DNA of 64,000 nt from Hepsetus odoe (taxonomy: Eukaryota > Chordata > Actinopteri > Characiformes > Hepsetidae): NCBI GenBank assembly GCA_017165825.1, contig CM029372.1:5531042-5595041 (forward strand), read 5' to 3'. Position numbers and translations under genes: made by a program. The number at the start of each line of letters is the position of its first letter. Position 1 is the first letter of the stretch. The notes below the pieces were generated by a model, which was given only the letters and a program-made list of their open reading frames with translations, was not told the origin of the DNA and did no database searches. Shown piece by piece: positions 36,701-49,160 of this stretch.

Positions 36701-38444
36701 ATTTATTCATGGGCTAACATGGGCTGACTCATCAGGCAGAAATAGCAGACCACTGGATGAAAAAGCAAAACTGAGACAAAGAATAATTATGTATTTCTTT
36801 TCCTTTTAGAGCAAAGCTTTTACAGAATCTCATATTATACATTGCATAAGCATGCTATGTATTCATTGAAGACCACATGTTCTTTTCTTTATATCCATAT
36901 AGACAGCCAAAGTATGTTTGACCCTCACTTAGAAGAGGCGTGGCACTAGGATGCATGAAGACAAGCCAGTGTAGGCAGTGCTTGATGCTCTGGGCAAAAT
37001 CCTGCTTGGAAGCTTTGGGTCCCGACATTCAAGTGAATGTTACTTAGACACATCCCACCTGCCTGCCACCTGCAAGGTAACATTATTTTCTGTGACCTCT
37101 TTTAGCAGGATAATGTGCCCTGCCGCACTGCAAACATTCCCAATTCAGTCTAGCGAGCATCTGCTGTGCTACAAAGCGCTAGTCCAGCAGAGAGGTTTCC
37201 TCACAATTTATAACAAAAGAAATTTGCTTAGTGTCAGATGCCCAAAGTACCTTTAGAGAGTCCTGTAGAGTCTATGCTTAGCAGGTGGATTTTCTGGTGG
37301 CACTAGGGTGACACATACACACTATAACAATATACATAATATAATACTAACCATATGTGCCATATTTATTACATATAGCACTGTACAAAGGCAATGTCAG
37401 AAAAATCTCTTGAGAAGCTGTTCATCTGGGCAACAAGAGTTTAACTGATGAAAATAAATACATACCTATATACATACACCCACACACAGCCCCCCCAACA
37501 CAGACACACACACATAACCTATCCAGAGTAAATATCATGGAGTTCATGGAAACATGAATAAATGGAAAGCAATAAACACAAAAGTAAATGAGTTGTGGTG
37601 AGGTGCTAAAACTGCAGGACAGGGGTGTCTGAAGGAAATTTCTTAGGAATATATGATTATCATTTGTCAAGCATGTGGGATGGTCTGTTTCTATATTCAC
37701 ATCACATTTCAAATTGCCTTTGAAAAAAAAGACTCTAAAAAGCAGACTCAAAAAAGCATGAATCATAGAGAAACAAGGGCTGTGATCATGTCTGATGATT
37801 CTTCTGAAAATGTTTCATTCCTTCTTAAAGTGAAGCTTCAGCATGTGACACAAGTGTGTTTTCTCCTCTCATGACTGGTCTCTTACTTTATGCTGCCTAT
37901 AAATAATCTGTATCAGCAATATAAATTAGTACCATGAATACTACAACTAGTATTTTACTGCTTTCCACATTTGAGAATCACAGCAAAATCAAAGTAGTGA
38001 AAGCATTTAAGCAGACTTCCATACCATATGTTTTATATCCTGCTCTTTAGTCACAATGCATCTTTACAAAAAACATTCCTATTGGTGAGATCATCCTAAA
38101 ACTTACACATGCTGCAAATATCAGGTCTGTGTTTTGAGTGATGTGGAGAAAGACAAGAAAAACAAATTCCACTCCACTTGTCCAGATTTCTTTCAGTTAA
38201 AAGAACAGAACTTATGCTGTTCCACAGAATCAAAAATGTCCTGGTCATGTGCTCATGACATCAGTGTGAAAACCACCCAGTAAATCACAGTGAGGCCACA
38301 GTCCTGCAGCTAATCTTAGGGCAATCCCCTGGACCATTCTGTCCCACTAATGATTCTTTCCACAACCTGCAGCAGCAGAAGCTCATGAAGAGCCGTAAGC
38401 TGAATTACAGTCACTGTTAACTTTTACTGCCATGTCTTTTTAGG

Positions 38445-38448
<4 letters not shown>
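33782..38448. other. intergenic, no gene seen
   Basis: A CT tract lies at about 35248-35300. Many short ORFs (for example 36327-36680 plus, 37422-37766 minus) lack domains, and splice-linked exons are not apparent. Confidence 0.45.
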
Positions 38449-38487
<39 letters not shown>

Positions 38488-38645
38488 CACAGCATATAAA
38501 AGACCACTCTTTCTATTAGAGAACCTGGCAACTTTCCAAACTGTGACTTACTGCATATGTGTGTGAAGTGTGTGCATGTGTGTGTGTGTACATGTGTGTG
38601 TGTGTGTAATAAATGTGTATGTGTGTAGTGTGTGTGTGTGTGTGT
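38449..38645. repeat. (CA)n then (TG)n microsatellites
   Basis: CA at 38449-38484 and imperfect TG at 38558-38645 are complementary, so the 200-bp region could fold back on itself. Confidence 0.9.
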
Positions 38646-39120
38646 ATTGTATCAAGCCAAGCCAAGGAATAAGAAAAATATCAATAATGAAATAGCCTCC
38701 ACTGGAACTGCACACCCATCTGCTCTACGTCTGCTGAATGCCCCCTCTCTCACCCCTGTCATGCGATTGTACCAGCCTCCATCTAATCTCTTTATGATGA
38801 CTATTTGTCTCAATGGAAGTCAGCAAGGCAAAGCATTTATCTAATATCCCACCCTGCAATCCAATATAGGCCCACAGCACCCAACACATACACCTCTCTA
38901 CCATTGTTCTGTTTCCTGTCATTACAACAATAGCGTGTTATCTTTGAGTGACCAATTCTGTACTGATGGTCTCCTAATTAGTAGTAGGCGCTGGTAGGCT
39001 GAGTTTTAAGTCGTCTTCTGCTCCAAACTGGCCAGTCATTTTCATCACTGAGAGAGAACACAGTGTTCTCGTGTTTATTCTCCCTAAGTACAGAACAAAT
39101 CAATTACCAAAACTATGATA
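38646..39120. other. intergenic, no gene seen
   Basis: No recognised repeat or coding region. Confidence 0.45.
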
Positions 39121-39148
39121 AATCTCTCTCTCTCTCTCTCACTTATAA

Positions 39149-39210
<62 letters not shown>
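39121..39210. repeat. (CT)n and (CA)n microsatellites
   Basis: CT at 39122-39141 and CA at 39150-39210 with one CAGACA interruption. Confidence 0.95.
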
Positions 39211-39211
<1 letters not shown>

Positions 39212-40418
39212 GAATAAGAAGAGCCCCAAAGCAAAATATACTATCCCTGTATCCCTTTAAATGAATAAATCATAAAGAAAGGTATTAGTGCTTGTTTACT
39301 TGCTGTTATTATATCTCAAAACAAGCTGGTCCCCTCAAGACATGCCTCGTAATCTTACAGCATCTAACATTACTCCAAAGTAAAAAACCCTAGTAACCCT
39401 AAAACTAATTTTTTAGGGTTATAGAGATATACACAATGAAAATTATGTTGGATGTGGGAGAAAATGACAAAGGAAAAGATAAATTATGAATAAGAAGAAG
39501 ATGAAAAGATCAGAGCTGTCTATGAAGTAAGTTGAAAAAAAATTGCATTGATCACCAAAGGCTAGTCAGGCTATCCCTCCTTGGGCATTTTACGCTAAGA
39601 GCAATGTGAAGTGTTCATTCCTTTGTCAGATATGAAGCTTAAATTTGCAATCAATATTAAGTTGTTAACAGAATGACTGATGATCATATGGGCCATATGG
39701 GCATATTCAGGGCCTTCAGCATTCTCCCTCCGGGGCCTCTGATATTCTAGCCAAAGTGATCTCAATGAGGATGTAATTTGGAAGAAAACTGACACTATGA
39801 TGTCATTTGCCCTGGATGGGCCCTGGCACCACCTTCACTCTAATGTGCAACCTTCGATTGGCGCCTTTCACCAGGCAGACGGGTTGAAATCCAAACCTTC
39901 AGTCAAGCTCCAGACTGAAGAAAATCCTAAATGGTACAACCACACACATCTCACCCACCCACCCATTCCTAAAGTCATGCAGGAAAATACACACTTAGAG
40001 AGACAGTGATATCATATAGGATATTCATGGTGTCTTAATGTAATTCTGACTGAATGCACCACACACACATGCATGCACACAATGCAAAGAAAAGACTTAT
40101 TCCTTTCTACTCCCTATAAGAGAAGCTCCGCTAGCTAGCTCTCTTTCCTTTCGTGTCCAAAACCTTTCAGCCTCAATAGCAACAGCCAGCACACCCAGTG
40201 GCTTTAATACTGACCCAATTTTCTAAGCCTTTGTGAAAATTACAAATTGAAGGTGGTTAAACGCCAGAACAGAAAGTGAGGTGAGTTTAGTTTCTCTAAG
40301 TAAAATTTTACTGACACTCAAGATTACTCAAGAGCGCTCAGGGGGTTGTTAAAATGCATGAAAATGTAATTGTCTGATTCAGTCATGCTTGATTTGAAGC
40401 CATTGGTTCTCAAAACTG

Positions 40419-40420
<2 letters not shown>
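39211..40420. other. intergenic, no gene seen
   Basis: An 11-bp perfect inverted repeat lies at 39394-39421. The ORFs at 39595-40009 are without domains. Confidence 0.45.
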
Positions 40421-40458
<38 letters not shown>

Positions 40459-40463
40459 GATAA

Positions 40464-40503
<40 letters not shown>
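40421..40503. repeat. two (TA)n arrays
   Basis: TA runs at about 40421-40453 and 40468-40502 are separated by TATTGGATAAGATG. Both can form cruciforms. Confidence 0.95.
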
Positions 40504-40508
<5 letters not shown>

Positions 40509-43128
40509 CTTAACCAGTCAAATTTCACAGCAATCCATAGACCAGAGCCATTTGTCTTGTTGAGAAGGTCAGAGATAGCTGAAGAGGAAGCTCATAATAC
40601 AGTAAAGGTTCTACTGGGTTGGGGGGTGCAAGAGAGCTATCTTTATAGGGGAACCTAAAAAAAAAGTTTAAGATCTGCTTATGTTTATTTGGCTCATGGA
40701 TTCTATTATTGATTCTGCCTGTATCGTAGACGTATAGAATTTCAATAGTAGTTTCAGGCTGAAAGGCTATATTTCATAAGCACCTCAGAGCAGAAATGCT
40801 TATCTAAGACCCTTCTGTCATTGTGATGGTGCTCGTATGCATGTGAAAAAGCCCAGACTGTTTCTAAATCAGTGCAGGTCTAACGTATCTTCTCTCTCAC
40901 TGGGCCAAGCTTTTACCTCATAGACCAGTCAGCATTGAGGATGAGCCAAGAGAACCTGAGAGAGAAGAGGTTCAGTTAATTTAAAAGGTGCATGTTTGGT
41001 GGAGTCTATATATTAGAGTAGGACTGTTTTGAGTCGCTATTGGAGGCCCTAGTGTGTACTAATAGATTTGTGCTTTAATGTACAGCACAGTATTATCTAT
41101 ACACAGCATTCAATTTGCTCCTTCTAAACACACAGCCCTTCTAACTTTGAAATTAACATACATTAGTCAATGGCCCAATATCACTTGCTTGTGACCTGAG
41201 TGAGAGAGAGAAAAGAGAGAGAGGAGAGAGAGAAATTGAGAGAAGAGAGAGAGAGAGAGACAGTTCAATACAAACGCATTATTTATTGTTGTTATTTGTT
41301 GTAATTAATAAGCCAATAATAATATAGCCAACAATAATCATAATAATAATAGCTGTGACAATGCAGTCTTTGGTCATGCAGTGGGAAATCAAGATGCAGA
41401 TACTTTGGAATATACAAGAGAGTGTAATAAAACAGATGATAGATAAAGTCACCAAGTGATAGATATGACTGGCGTTTATGCCATTTTTAACTTCCCTGCA
41501 CAGTGTGCATTAGCTTTCTCAGACTTCTTTAAGTAAAGTGGCCTGCTACACTTTGCTTCCAACTAGTCTTTATCTCAAGAACCAAAGAAATTTTGGGCTC
41601 CAATCGATCCTATTTCCACTGTGCTTCCAGACCTTAGTTTAGTCTGAACAAGCGTTTATATGGTGATGTGCGAAGTCTCACAATCAGATCAAATGGCTCA
41701 TTGTCATAAAGTTAACTGGACTGGCCTGTTGCAGTACTCTCATAAATAAAACCTGCCATGTCCTCCATAAAATTAATGGTTTCTACAGAAAGTGTGTAAC
41801 TTTGATCCTTTGGAGACTCTCACGAGTGTGAACCATACAAAGTTAATCTGCTGAAAACAATGAACAATGCTCTATAATGATTTCATCCCAATGTTTCAGG
41901 CTATGGAGAAGTTTTAGCATAAAAGCAGCCTTGCGGTAGGTTTTCATAGCACACATGCTGTCTGGCTTAGCTCCACCACACCAACTACGTCAGCATGTTA
42001 GATACACGATAAACAACCACGACAGACTGCTATCCTAACCAGGATGAAAGCAGAAACTCAGGGACAAGCTCCTTTATCACTAAATAAAATATGTGATGGC
42101 TCTGGCTAATTACAGAGAAGAACAAAACGGCCCCTGTGTGCTGAGTCATGGCTGCCATGGCATCAGTCAGCAGAAACTGTCTTGTGTTTGTGTTGATGTT
42201 TTGAGAAGGGTCTGCCGTTGGCCTTTGTCACCGTTGTCAACAGTGATCGCCTGCTGTCCCGCACGAATGCACTCTTTCTCCGGGCTGGAGGTATTATGGA
42301 CGTATTACTCGTCTGAGGCGCTCTTATTATTCTGTGACCCCCCCTTACCAGCCATCAGGCATGAAGGAGCTCTAACAAAAGCACAGGGTGCAGTCCCCAA
42401 TCTGAAGGGCAGCCAGAATATCCGTGACCAGCCATTACCAGACCATAACGGCTAAGTGGCCATCTGCTGACTCAGCTACCTGCCTCCGTCCGCTACTGCA
42501 GTTTCCCACTCACTTCAGCCCCGTCTTACGCTCAGCACACAGACACTGGCTGGCACAGACTCACACTGGCCTGGCGGCTCCTTCCCGACCCATAGGCTTC
42601 AGGCTCAGGCCACAGTGAAAAGGAGTTGGCTTTTGAGACTCCAGCCAGGCCGTCTTGTGATCTGAATGCAAACGCCAGAGTTGTGGACAGCAAATGGTCC
42701 CTTGCTGGAGTACTATGATATGAGTGCATTAATAATTTTGTTACAAAATGCTATATATGCATTTGTAATTACTGGATATCCAGAGGTTAAAAACAATAAA
42801 AGGAATGGGTGGATCTGTCATTTCACTCTTGTGGGACAAGTATTTAACGAAAAACATCTCAAGAACACTTCCCAATGCAGAGAAGTCAAGTCAACTTTAT
42901 TTGCTGCGTGATTTTCAAGTGTTGTTGTATAGCAGCTTTAGAAATGGTCAGATACACAAGCCCGTGCATCAAAGGCGATACGACAAATAAATTTTTAAAA
43001 AGATTAAAACTCCCCAACAGAGGAAGAAAACTATTGGGAGAACAGTGAAAAGAAAGAAAAAAGAAAGTGCGTATCACTTTTTATACATTTTTTCTACCAT
43101 TTAGGCTGGCTAAAACACATACATACAG

Positions 43129-43129
<1 letters not shown>
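40504..43129. other. intergenic, no gene seen
   Basis: It includes a GA tract at 41203-41261. A GC-richer, repeat-free block at 42090-42660 has a TGCTGACTCAGC MAF-type site at 42465-42476. The ORFs within it have no recognisable domain. Confidence 0.45.

Positions 43130-43160
<31 letters not shown>
43130..43160. repeat. (CA)n microsatellite
   Basis: About 15 CA units. Confidence 0.95.
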
Positions 43161-43162
<2 letters not shown>

Positions 43163-43367
43163 TGCATACTCATAGTAGTAGGACACCATGCTTACCCCCA
43201 TTTGAATCCATACAAAGACTCAAACTGTTTTCAAAAACCTTTTACATTTATAATGTGCACAAGGTATTTCCATTTAACATTACATGAATAGAAATAACAT
43301 AATTTTTACAAAAATCATATACATTTTATATACAGTATTATCATTACATATACCTGATGCTAATACC

Positions 43368-43864
43368 AAAGTTTCCAAACAGGTGTGGAAAATGCTGTAA
43401 GCAAAGTGTATAGAAATATAAATAATGATTGTATTTTATCAATTTACAAAATGCAAATCAAATCAATATCTAGTGTTACTGCACCTTCAAACCAGCATCT
43501 CAATTCTTTACAGCCCCAGAGCCTGATCTCAACATCATCCCAGTGTGTCACCCAGATTGTGAAGACGAAGGATGTGGGGAAGCCTACATCCACAGAAGAT
43601 CTACTGGTTAGTTCTCAGTCTTTGAACAACCTACCAGCGATTTCCTTTAAAAAGGCTTTGTGTGCAAGTGTACTGAAAAATTGATGCTGTTTTGGGAAGG
43701 CAAGGTATCAAACAAATATTAAGATTTGATTTAGATTCCTCTTTGTTCATTCCTGCATTTTGTTGATTGATGAAAATAAAATGATGAACACTTCCCATTT
43801 CTAAGCATTCTTTATTTTAGCATTTTCCACCTGCCTAAAACTTTTGCACGAAAAGCGAGTACTG
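43368..43864 (+). mobile_element. Tc1-derived foldback element, version B, with transposase remnant
   Basis: Degenerate ends read AAAGTTTCCAAACAGGTGTGG on the left and CCTGCCTAAAACTTTTGCAC then GTACTG on the right. The middle (about 43510-43685) encodes a decayed Tc1 transposase C-terminus, with KPTSTEDL and NNLPAISF still readable but the frame broken upstream. It is not functional. Confidence 0.82.
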
Positions 43865-44125
43865 TATGTGGGCATCACTTCCAGCCACATGCATAATAAA
43901 AGAGTAATGCGAAAGTAGTCTGATTGCAGAACAAACCATAGAATAACCCAGGGTACATGGTTTCCCCAATGAAAATGGGTTGAAATCATATGATAAATAT
44001 TGAAATCCAAATATTGAATTTGCCAAATCTACAATACATGTTTATAAAAGAGATAAAACACATGAATAATGAAAACAAATTTGAAAATCTGTTTTATTTT
44101 TTTATTTATCAGTCTCATATGACTA
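43865..44125. other. intergenic, no gene seen
   Basis: AT-rich, no recognised feature. Confidence 0.45.
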
Positions 44126-44127
44126 TA

Positions 44128-44201
<74 letters not shown>
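44126..44201. repeat. long (TA)n array
   Basis: About 75 bases of nearly pure TA/ATAT with a TACATA step near the start. Confidence 0.95.
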
Positions 44202-44203
<2 letters not shown>

Positions 44204-45252
44204 TTGACTATAAATTGTTAATGCTGAAAACAAAAATGCATCCATTGATAAACAGATGTAACATTTCCTGAAAATAATAAAAATGCAAGATGACATACTA
44301 ATACATAATGATATATAGGAAAATAAACATGAAATTTCTCTTGTTTTGTCAATATCTTATGTTTTGTCTATTGGTACAGATACCAGAGACAGAGTACAGA
44401 CTGAAAATATGCATTCATTTATAATCCCCTGGTCTTTATAGGTTTCCAAAAAGAAAGCTCCTAGAATCTTTTCATAAATAGTTGTCGAAAAAGACTTACA
44501 TGCAAACTTGTGCAATGCACCCAGCAGCCTCAGATGAGGAAGCCAGATATAACATCAGTATTTTCTGGTTCAACCATAGCTGTTTTACTCATTTAAAACA
44601 TCACTGGTGTTCTGACACAAAATCTGAAATACATCAGCGCATAGGAAAAACATTCAGAGTTCAGTCTATACTGCATATCTCTCCACTCCAGCATGTCTAA
44701 CAGACAACTCCTGCTTCCCCATGCAAATCTGTGTGTGTGTGTGTGTGTGTGTGTGTGATGTGGGTGCATTCAGGTCCTTTTTCCAGGCCTGATATTATCT
44801 GCTATGTTTGCATGTTACTGAAGGCCTTGAGATGTAAAACAGTAAAGAAAAAACAACAATACAGGCCAATCAGCTTCTATAAACTGCCTGTAAACCTACA
44901 CCACCCACACACAAACACACACACATCTCTTCTAGATACAAATCACATGCTCATACCACACCTCAAACACCTCAGACACAACTACACACCTATGTGGGTT
45001 GCTCCCACACATCACATGCTACCAAAAGAGCAAGTGTTCAGTAATCAGCTAATTCTGAGGTCACTGTGAACATCTGAGCAAAACTGAGCAGACAGTGCTG
45101 CGAGGAGCACAATGCTATCTCTTACAGAAACACAGCAGAGCCAGCCGGAATGTGACAAAGTGCGCATGCTTGAAACACATGGATGTAGAATCATCAACAC
45201 CACCATCAACCTCTATCCCTGTCTTTCTATATTTCCCAAACACATGCGCGCG

Positions 45253-45291
<39 letters not shown>

Positions 45292-45944
45292 TATATACAT
45301 ATGTTGATTTATTGGCTAAATATTGCTTAAGTTGGATTTTACTGCAAATTTGATTTTCAAATATACAAGGTTTTGCAGGTTTTGTGGGTAAAACACATAA
45401 GCAAAGAAATATATGGAAGTACACTGACACAATTAATTGTTACATTTTTCTCCTGGAAAGTTATATTGGTTTTAATAAATAAGTAATTATAAATAAATTA
45501 ATTTTCTTTTCTCTCTCTCTTTCTTTCTCTCTCTCTCTCTACAACTTCATAGATTTAGTCAGGAGGATAGACTTCCATTCAAGACTCTGATGGATAAAGA
45601 AACTGTGCGTGACCTCCCCAGCCTCCTGTGTACATGTAGGTTGCTAGGTCATCACCCTTGACACCAGGATTAAAAGAAATAATGTAGTGAGGCAAAAGAG
45701 ATGAAAGGCTGTATTGAAAATTCGCCACAGCTCTTGGCTTGTAAAGCAGTCATAAAGACATGCAGGCACTGATGTTTTGGCAGCTTTAATTATTTTTTTT
45801 AGGTTAACTTTTTTCCCTATAGTTATGATGTGTACATAGCACTCCACATCACAGAGAGAGAGGGAGAGAGAGAGTGGGAGAGAAGAAAGAGAGAGAGAGA
45901 GAGGGAGCGAGAGAGAGAGTGTATGACCAATGTGTGTGTGTGTG

Positions 45945-45996
<52 letters not shown>

Positions 45997-46444
45997 CTGT
46001 GTGTGAAGTTATGCTGTATGTGTTTGGGAAGCCTGTACGCTTAAGACTTAAGCAAAGTTTACACAGTCTTGTTCTTTATTCTCATGTGATTTCTTTAAAG
46101 TCAGTGAACGACAAGCACACACACACACGCACACGTACGCACACACACACACACACACACACATACACACCATACAGGATCAATGATTATCCACTGACCT
46201 TTTCATGAGTCTCATTTCAGTTCTCATTATATGGCTTAGTATTTGTACACAAAAACACATTCACAGTCCAGAAACTAAAGATGAAGAGGAAGACTATGAA
46301 AGTTTGGCCACAGAAAATTAAAATGAACAAAACCTATTAAATAATGACCATCTTAATATGAGGAATGTTAATCAGGACCTTTAATGTGTCGAATGCAGAA
46401 AAGGTTTACATCCTGATGTGTGTGATTCTGCCTGTAATTTTAGA
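44202..46444. repeat. intergenic with several dinucleotide arrays, no gene seen
   Basis: (TG)n at 44730-44757, (CA)n at 45254-45291, CT at about 45513-45540, GA-rich at 45852-45920, (TG)n at 45931-45993 and (CA)n at 46116-46165. The last two are complementary and 120 bases apart. Confidence 0.85.
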
Positions 46445-47080
46445 CATTATCACAACAGTGTCAAACCCCAGACACTTAAGTCTCAGACCCTAAATCAAAC
46501 CCTAGACACCCCAAACACAAACCTCAGAAACTCTTGACTCAACTGAGACTCCGACCCATCAGACTTCATTCAGATCCAAACCCAAGAGATTCCAAACTTA
46601 ACATGTACTCAAACCCCCAACACTCCAGACTTGACTCAGACTCAAAAACCTAGAGACACCAGACTCTGGCTCAAACCCCAGTGAAATTTGACTATGGATA
46701 TTTGAACCCCAGAGGCTCCAAACCTAGCTCAGACTTTAACCTCAGCGACCCCAGTTCAGACTTAAACCCCAATGACTCCATACTTGGCTTAAAATCAAAC
46801 GTTAGAGTCTCCAAAGCTCCCACTCAAACCCAAGAGACTCCAAATTTGATTCACAATCAAACCCCTAGAGATTCCAAACTCGATTCATGTTCAAATTCCA
46901 CAGACTCCAGACTCAACTCATACTCAAAACTCAGTGATTCCGGACTCAAAACCTAGAAACAGATTAGGATACAAAATCCAGAGATGTCTAAGTCTATTCA
47001 ATACCAGCTCAAACATTTGAGACTTCAGATTCTGACACCAAAGACTTCAGGCCTGACTTGGAATCAAACCCCAGAGACCT
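46445..47080. repeat. degenerate minisatellite, about 33-bp unit
   Basis: Words of the type AAACCCCAGAGACTCCAAAC and GACTCAGACTCAAA recur. The GAGACTCC-type anchor falls at 46712, 46745, 46772, 46805, 46834, 46868, 46901 and 46934, so most steps are 33 or 34 bases with shorter ones of 27-29. Because 33 is a multiple of three, one frame stays open over 46681-46956, giving repeating S-D-x-N-x-S-D peptides that are most likely incidental. Confidence 0.85.
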
Positions 47081-48189
47081 GACGGGGGCTCGGATTCTGG
47101 AGGTATTCTCAGCTGCCTGCTCACAGAGCAGCTTCACAAGACTGTGCGTATTGACACATCCTGTATTGAAGTGGAATCAGGTGAGAGAAGCACCTTCTTT
47201 CATAGCTGCAGGTGCAGTTTGACCTTCTTCTTAACTATTCTGCAGTTGAAAAAGATTGATCTGTATGCAGACTACATGTCTTTTTTTTTTCTTATGGTGC
47301 AGTAAGATATAAAACCTTCTCATCACACACTTTTTCTCCACACTGTAGTTCATCACACACACTCACCCTGAATGATACTCCTGATGTAATGAGTTTGAAA
47401 TAAAGTGAGCTGCTTTCTCAGAAGCTCACACTCCCAGCAATGTGTGAAATTCAAATCAGTCCCCACTTCAAACACTCTTTAAATCTTGTTTTCATCACAT
47501 CACCTCTCTTCCAGCCAAGCTGGGTTCCACTGACTTTTTCATACACGCTGCTTGGGCATAGATAGAAAAACATCCTAAAAGTGAAGCTTTCATTTAATCT
47601 GCATGTTGTCTGTCTGTGGACGGTGAGCTTTTTCTTCTGCCTGATGGCTGCTTTTAGATATAAAGCAACAAATTCATTCCTTCATAATAATTATTTTTTT
47701 AAATAATTCTAGTTTTTCAGAAATAAACAATCTGACCTACTTTTCAGACACAGAAGTCCACGCATTCAAAATGATTGTTTTCTGTAAAGGTGTTTATACC
47801 ATATGCTGAATTTTAGAGGTATCAGTCTAAAAAATAGAACCACTAATCGTTAGTTACCTCAGCCAGGTCCTGAATCAGTTTACTAATATGAAACATGCTA
47901 AATTCACTTAATGAAACCAAAACCAGGAAGCATAAAATGAACCTGAGCTTAATGTTTTTTTGCATTCTTACTGCAACAAATAGTGTTTGTGATGTGTTTT
48001 GTGGTGCTCTCTGTAGGATTTACAAGTGAAAAATCCCTGATATAAACAGCATGAAAGCACAATTTAAAGAATTTAAATGTACATTTTTATTACATCCTGA
48101 GGCCTGAGCCTTAAATTCAAATGGCAGCATGATCCCACCAACAACTTTTTAATCAGAGTATAGTATCAGGTATCAAATAAACTTCTGGG
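47081..48189. other. intergenic, no gene seen
   Basis: AT-rich sequence with no recognised gene or element. Confidence 0.45.
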
Positions 48190-49160
48190 ATCTTGATCTG
48201 GTGAGTTAAGTAGTAGAGAGGGTTGTTAATCAGTGTCAGGTATTTTGGTGTTATTGAAATTAACATCAGGTGCATTAAAGGGGCAACAATGAGACCTCAA
48301 AAACAGGAATGGTTTTGCAGGTGGAGGCCACAGACATTTTTGACTGCTTTTCAGTAGTTTTTCATTTGACTAGGGTCAGTGTCACTACTGGTAGCACAAG
48401 GCGATACCTGGACCCTACAGAGGTTGCACAGGCAGTCCAGCTCCACCAGGATGGCACATCAATACATGCCATTGCCAGAAGGTCTCAGGAGCATGGAGGA
48501 GATTCCAGGAGACAGGCAGTTTCTCTAGGAGAGCTGGACAGGGCCATCGGAGGTCCTTAACCCATCAGCAGGACCGGTATCTGCCCCTTAGTGCAAGGAG
48601 GAACAGGATGAGTACTGCCAGAGCCCTATAAAGTGACTTCCAGCAGGCCACTGGCATGAATGTCTCTGACCAAACCATTAGAAACAGATTTCATGAGGGT
48701 GGCCTGAGGGCCCAACGTCCTCTAGTGGAATTGGCAGGTCCAGCACTGGGACTCTGGGACATCATGTTCAGGTCCAGCCTACTCTGCCAGGTTGCACCTG
48801 AGATTGTCCAGGAGCTCAGTGATGCCCTGGTCAGGATCTGTAGGGAGATACCCCAGGACATTGTCGAGCATGCATACAAGCACATGGGGGCCATACAAAC
48901 TGCTGAGTACCATTTTTAGTTGCTGCAATGACATTTCAGCAAATTGGACTAGCCTGCTGCATTGGTTTAAATTTCTTGGTGACTTTGAATGAAGCCCTCT
49001 GTAGATTGATCATTTTCATTTTCATCAAATGAAGTGGCATTCTTTTGTTCCTAACACATTACCCATTCCATATCAGTCTGGATATCCAGCATGATTTTTT
49101 TCCAGTTGAGATCTAATGTGTTTTCAAAGTGTACCTTTAATTTTCTTGAGCAGTGTATTA
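48190..49160 (+). pseudogene. internally deleted Tc1/mariner transposon (transposase pseudogene)
   Basis: In order it holds a GGTGGAGGCCAC leader, transposase N-terminal helix-turn-helix coding sequence (RRYLDPTEVAQAVQLHQDG), a middle region with NVSDQTIRNRFHEGGLRAQRP, and then, after a jump at about 48740, the C-terminal part (LWDIMF, then QVAPEIVQELSDALVRI). The catalytic DDE segment is missing and frameshifts and stops separate the pieces. The right end is TTTTCTTGAGCAGTGTA at 49143-49159. The left end is not sharp. It cannot encode an active enzyme. Confidence 0.85.

Noticed and set aside
46445..47080. CRISPR array or repeat-protein gene
   Set aside because: Units are degenerate and contiguous with no unique spacers, the genome is a vertebrate's, and the open frame follows from the 33-base period with no start context or homology.
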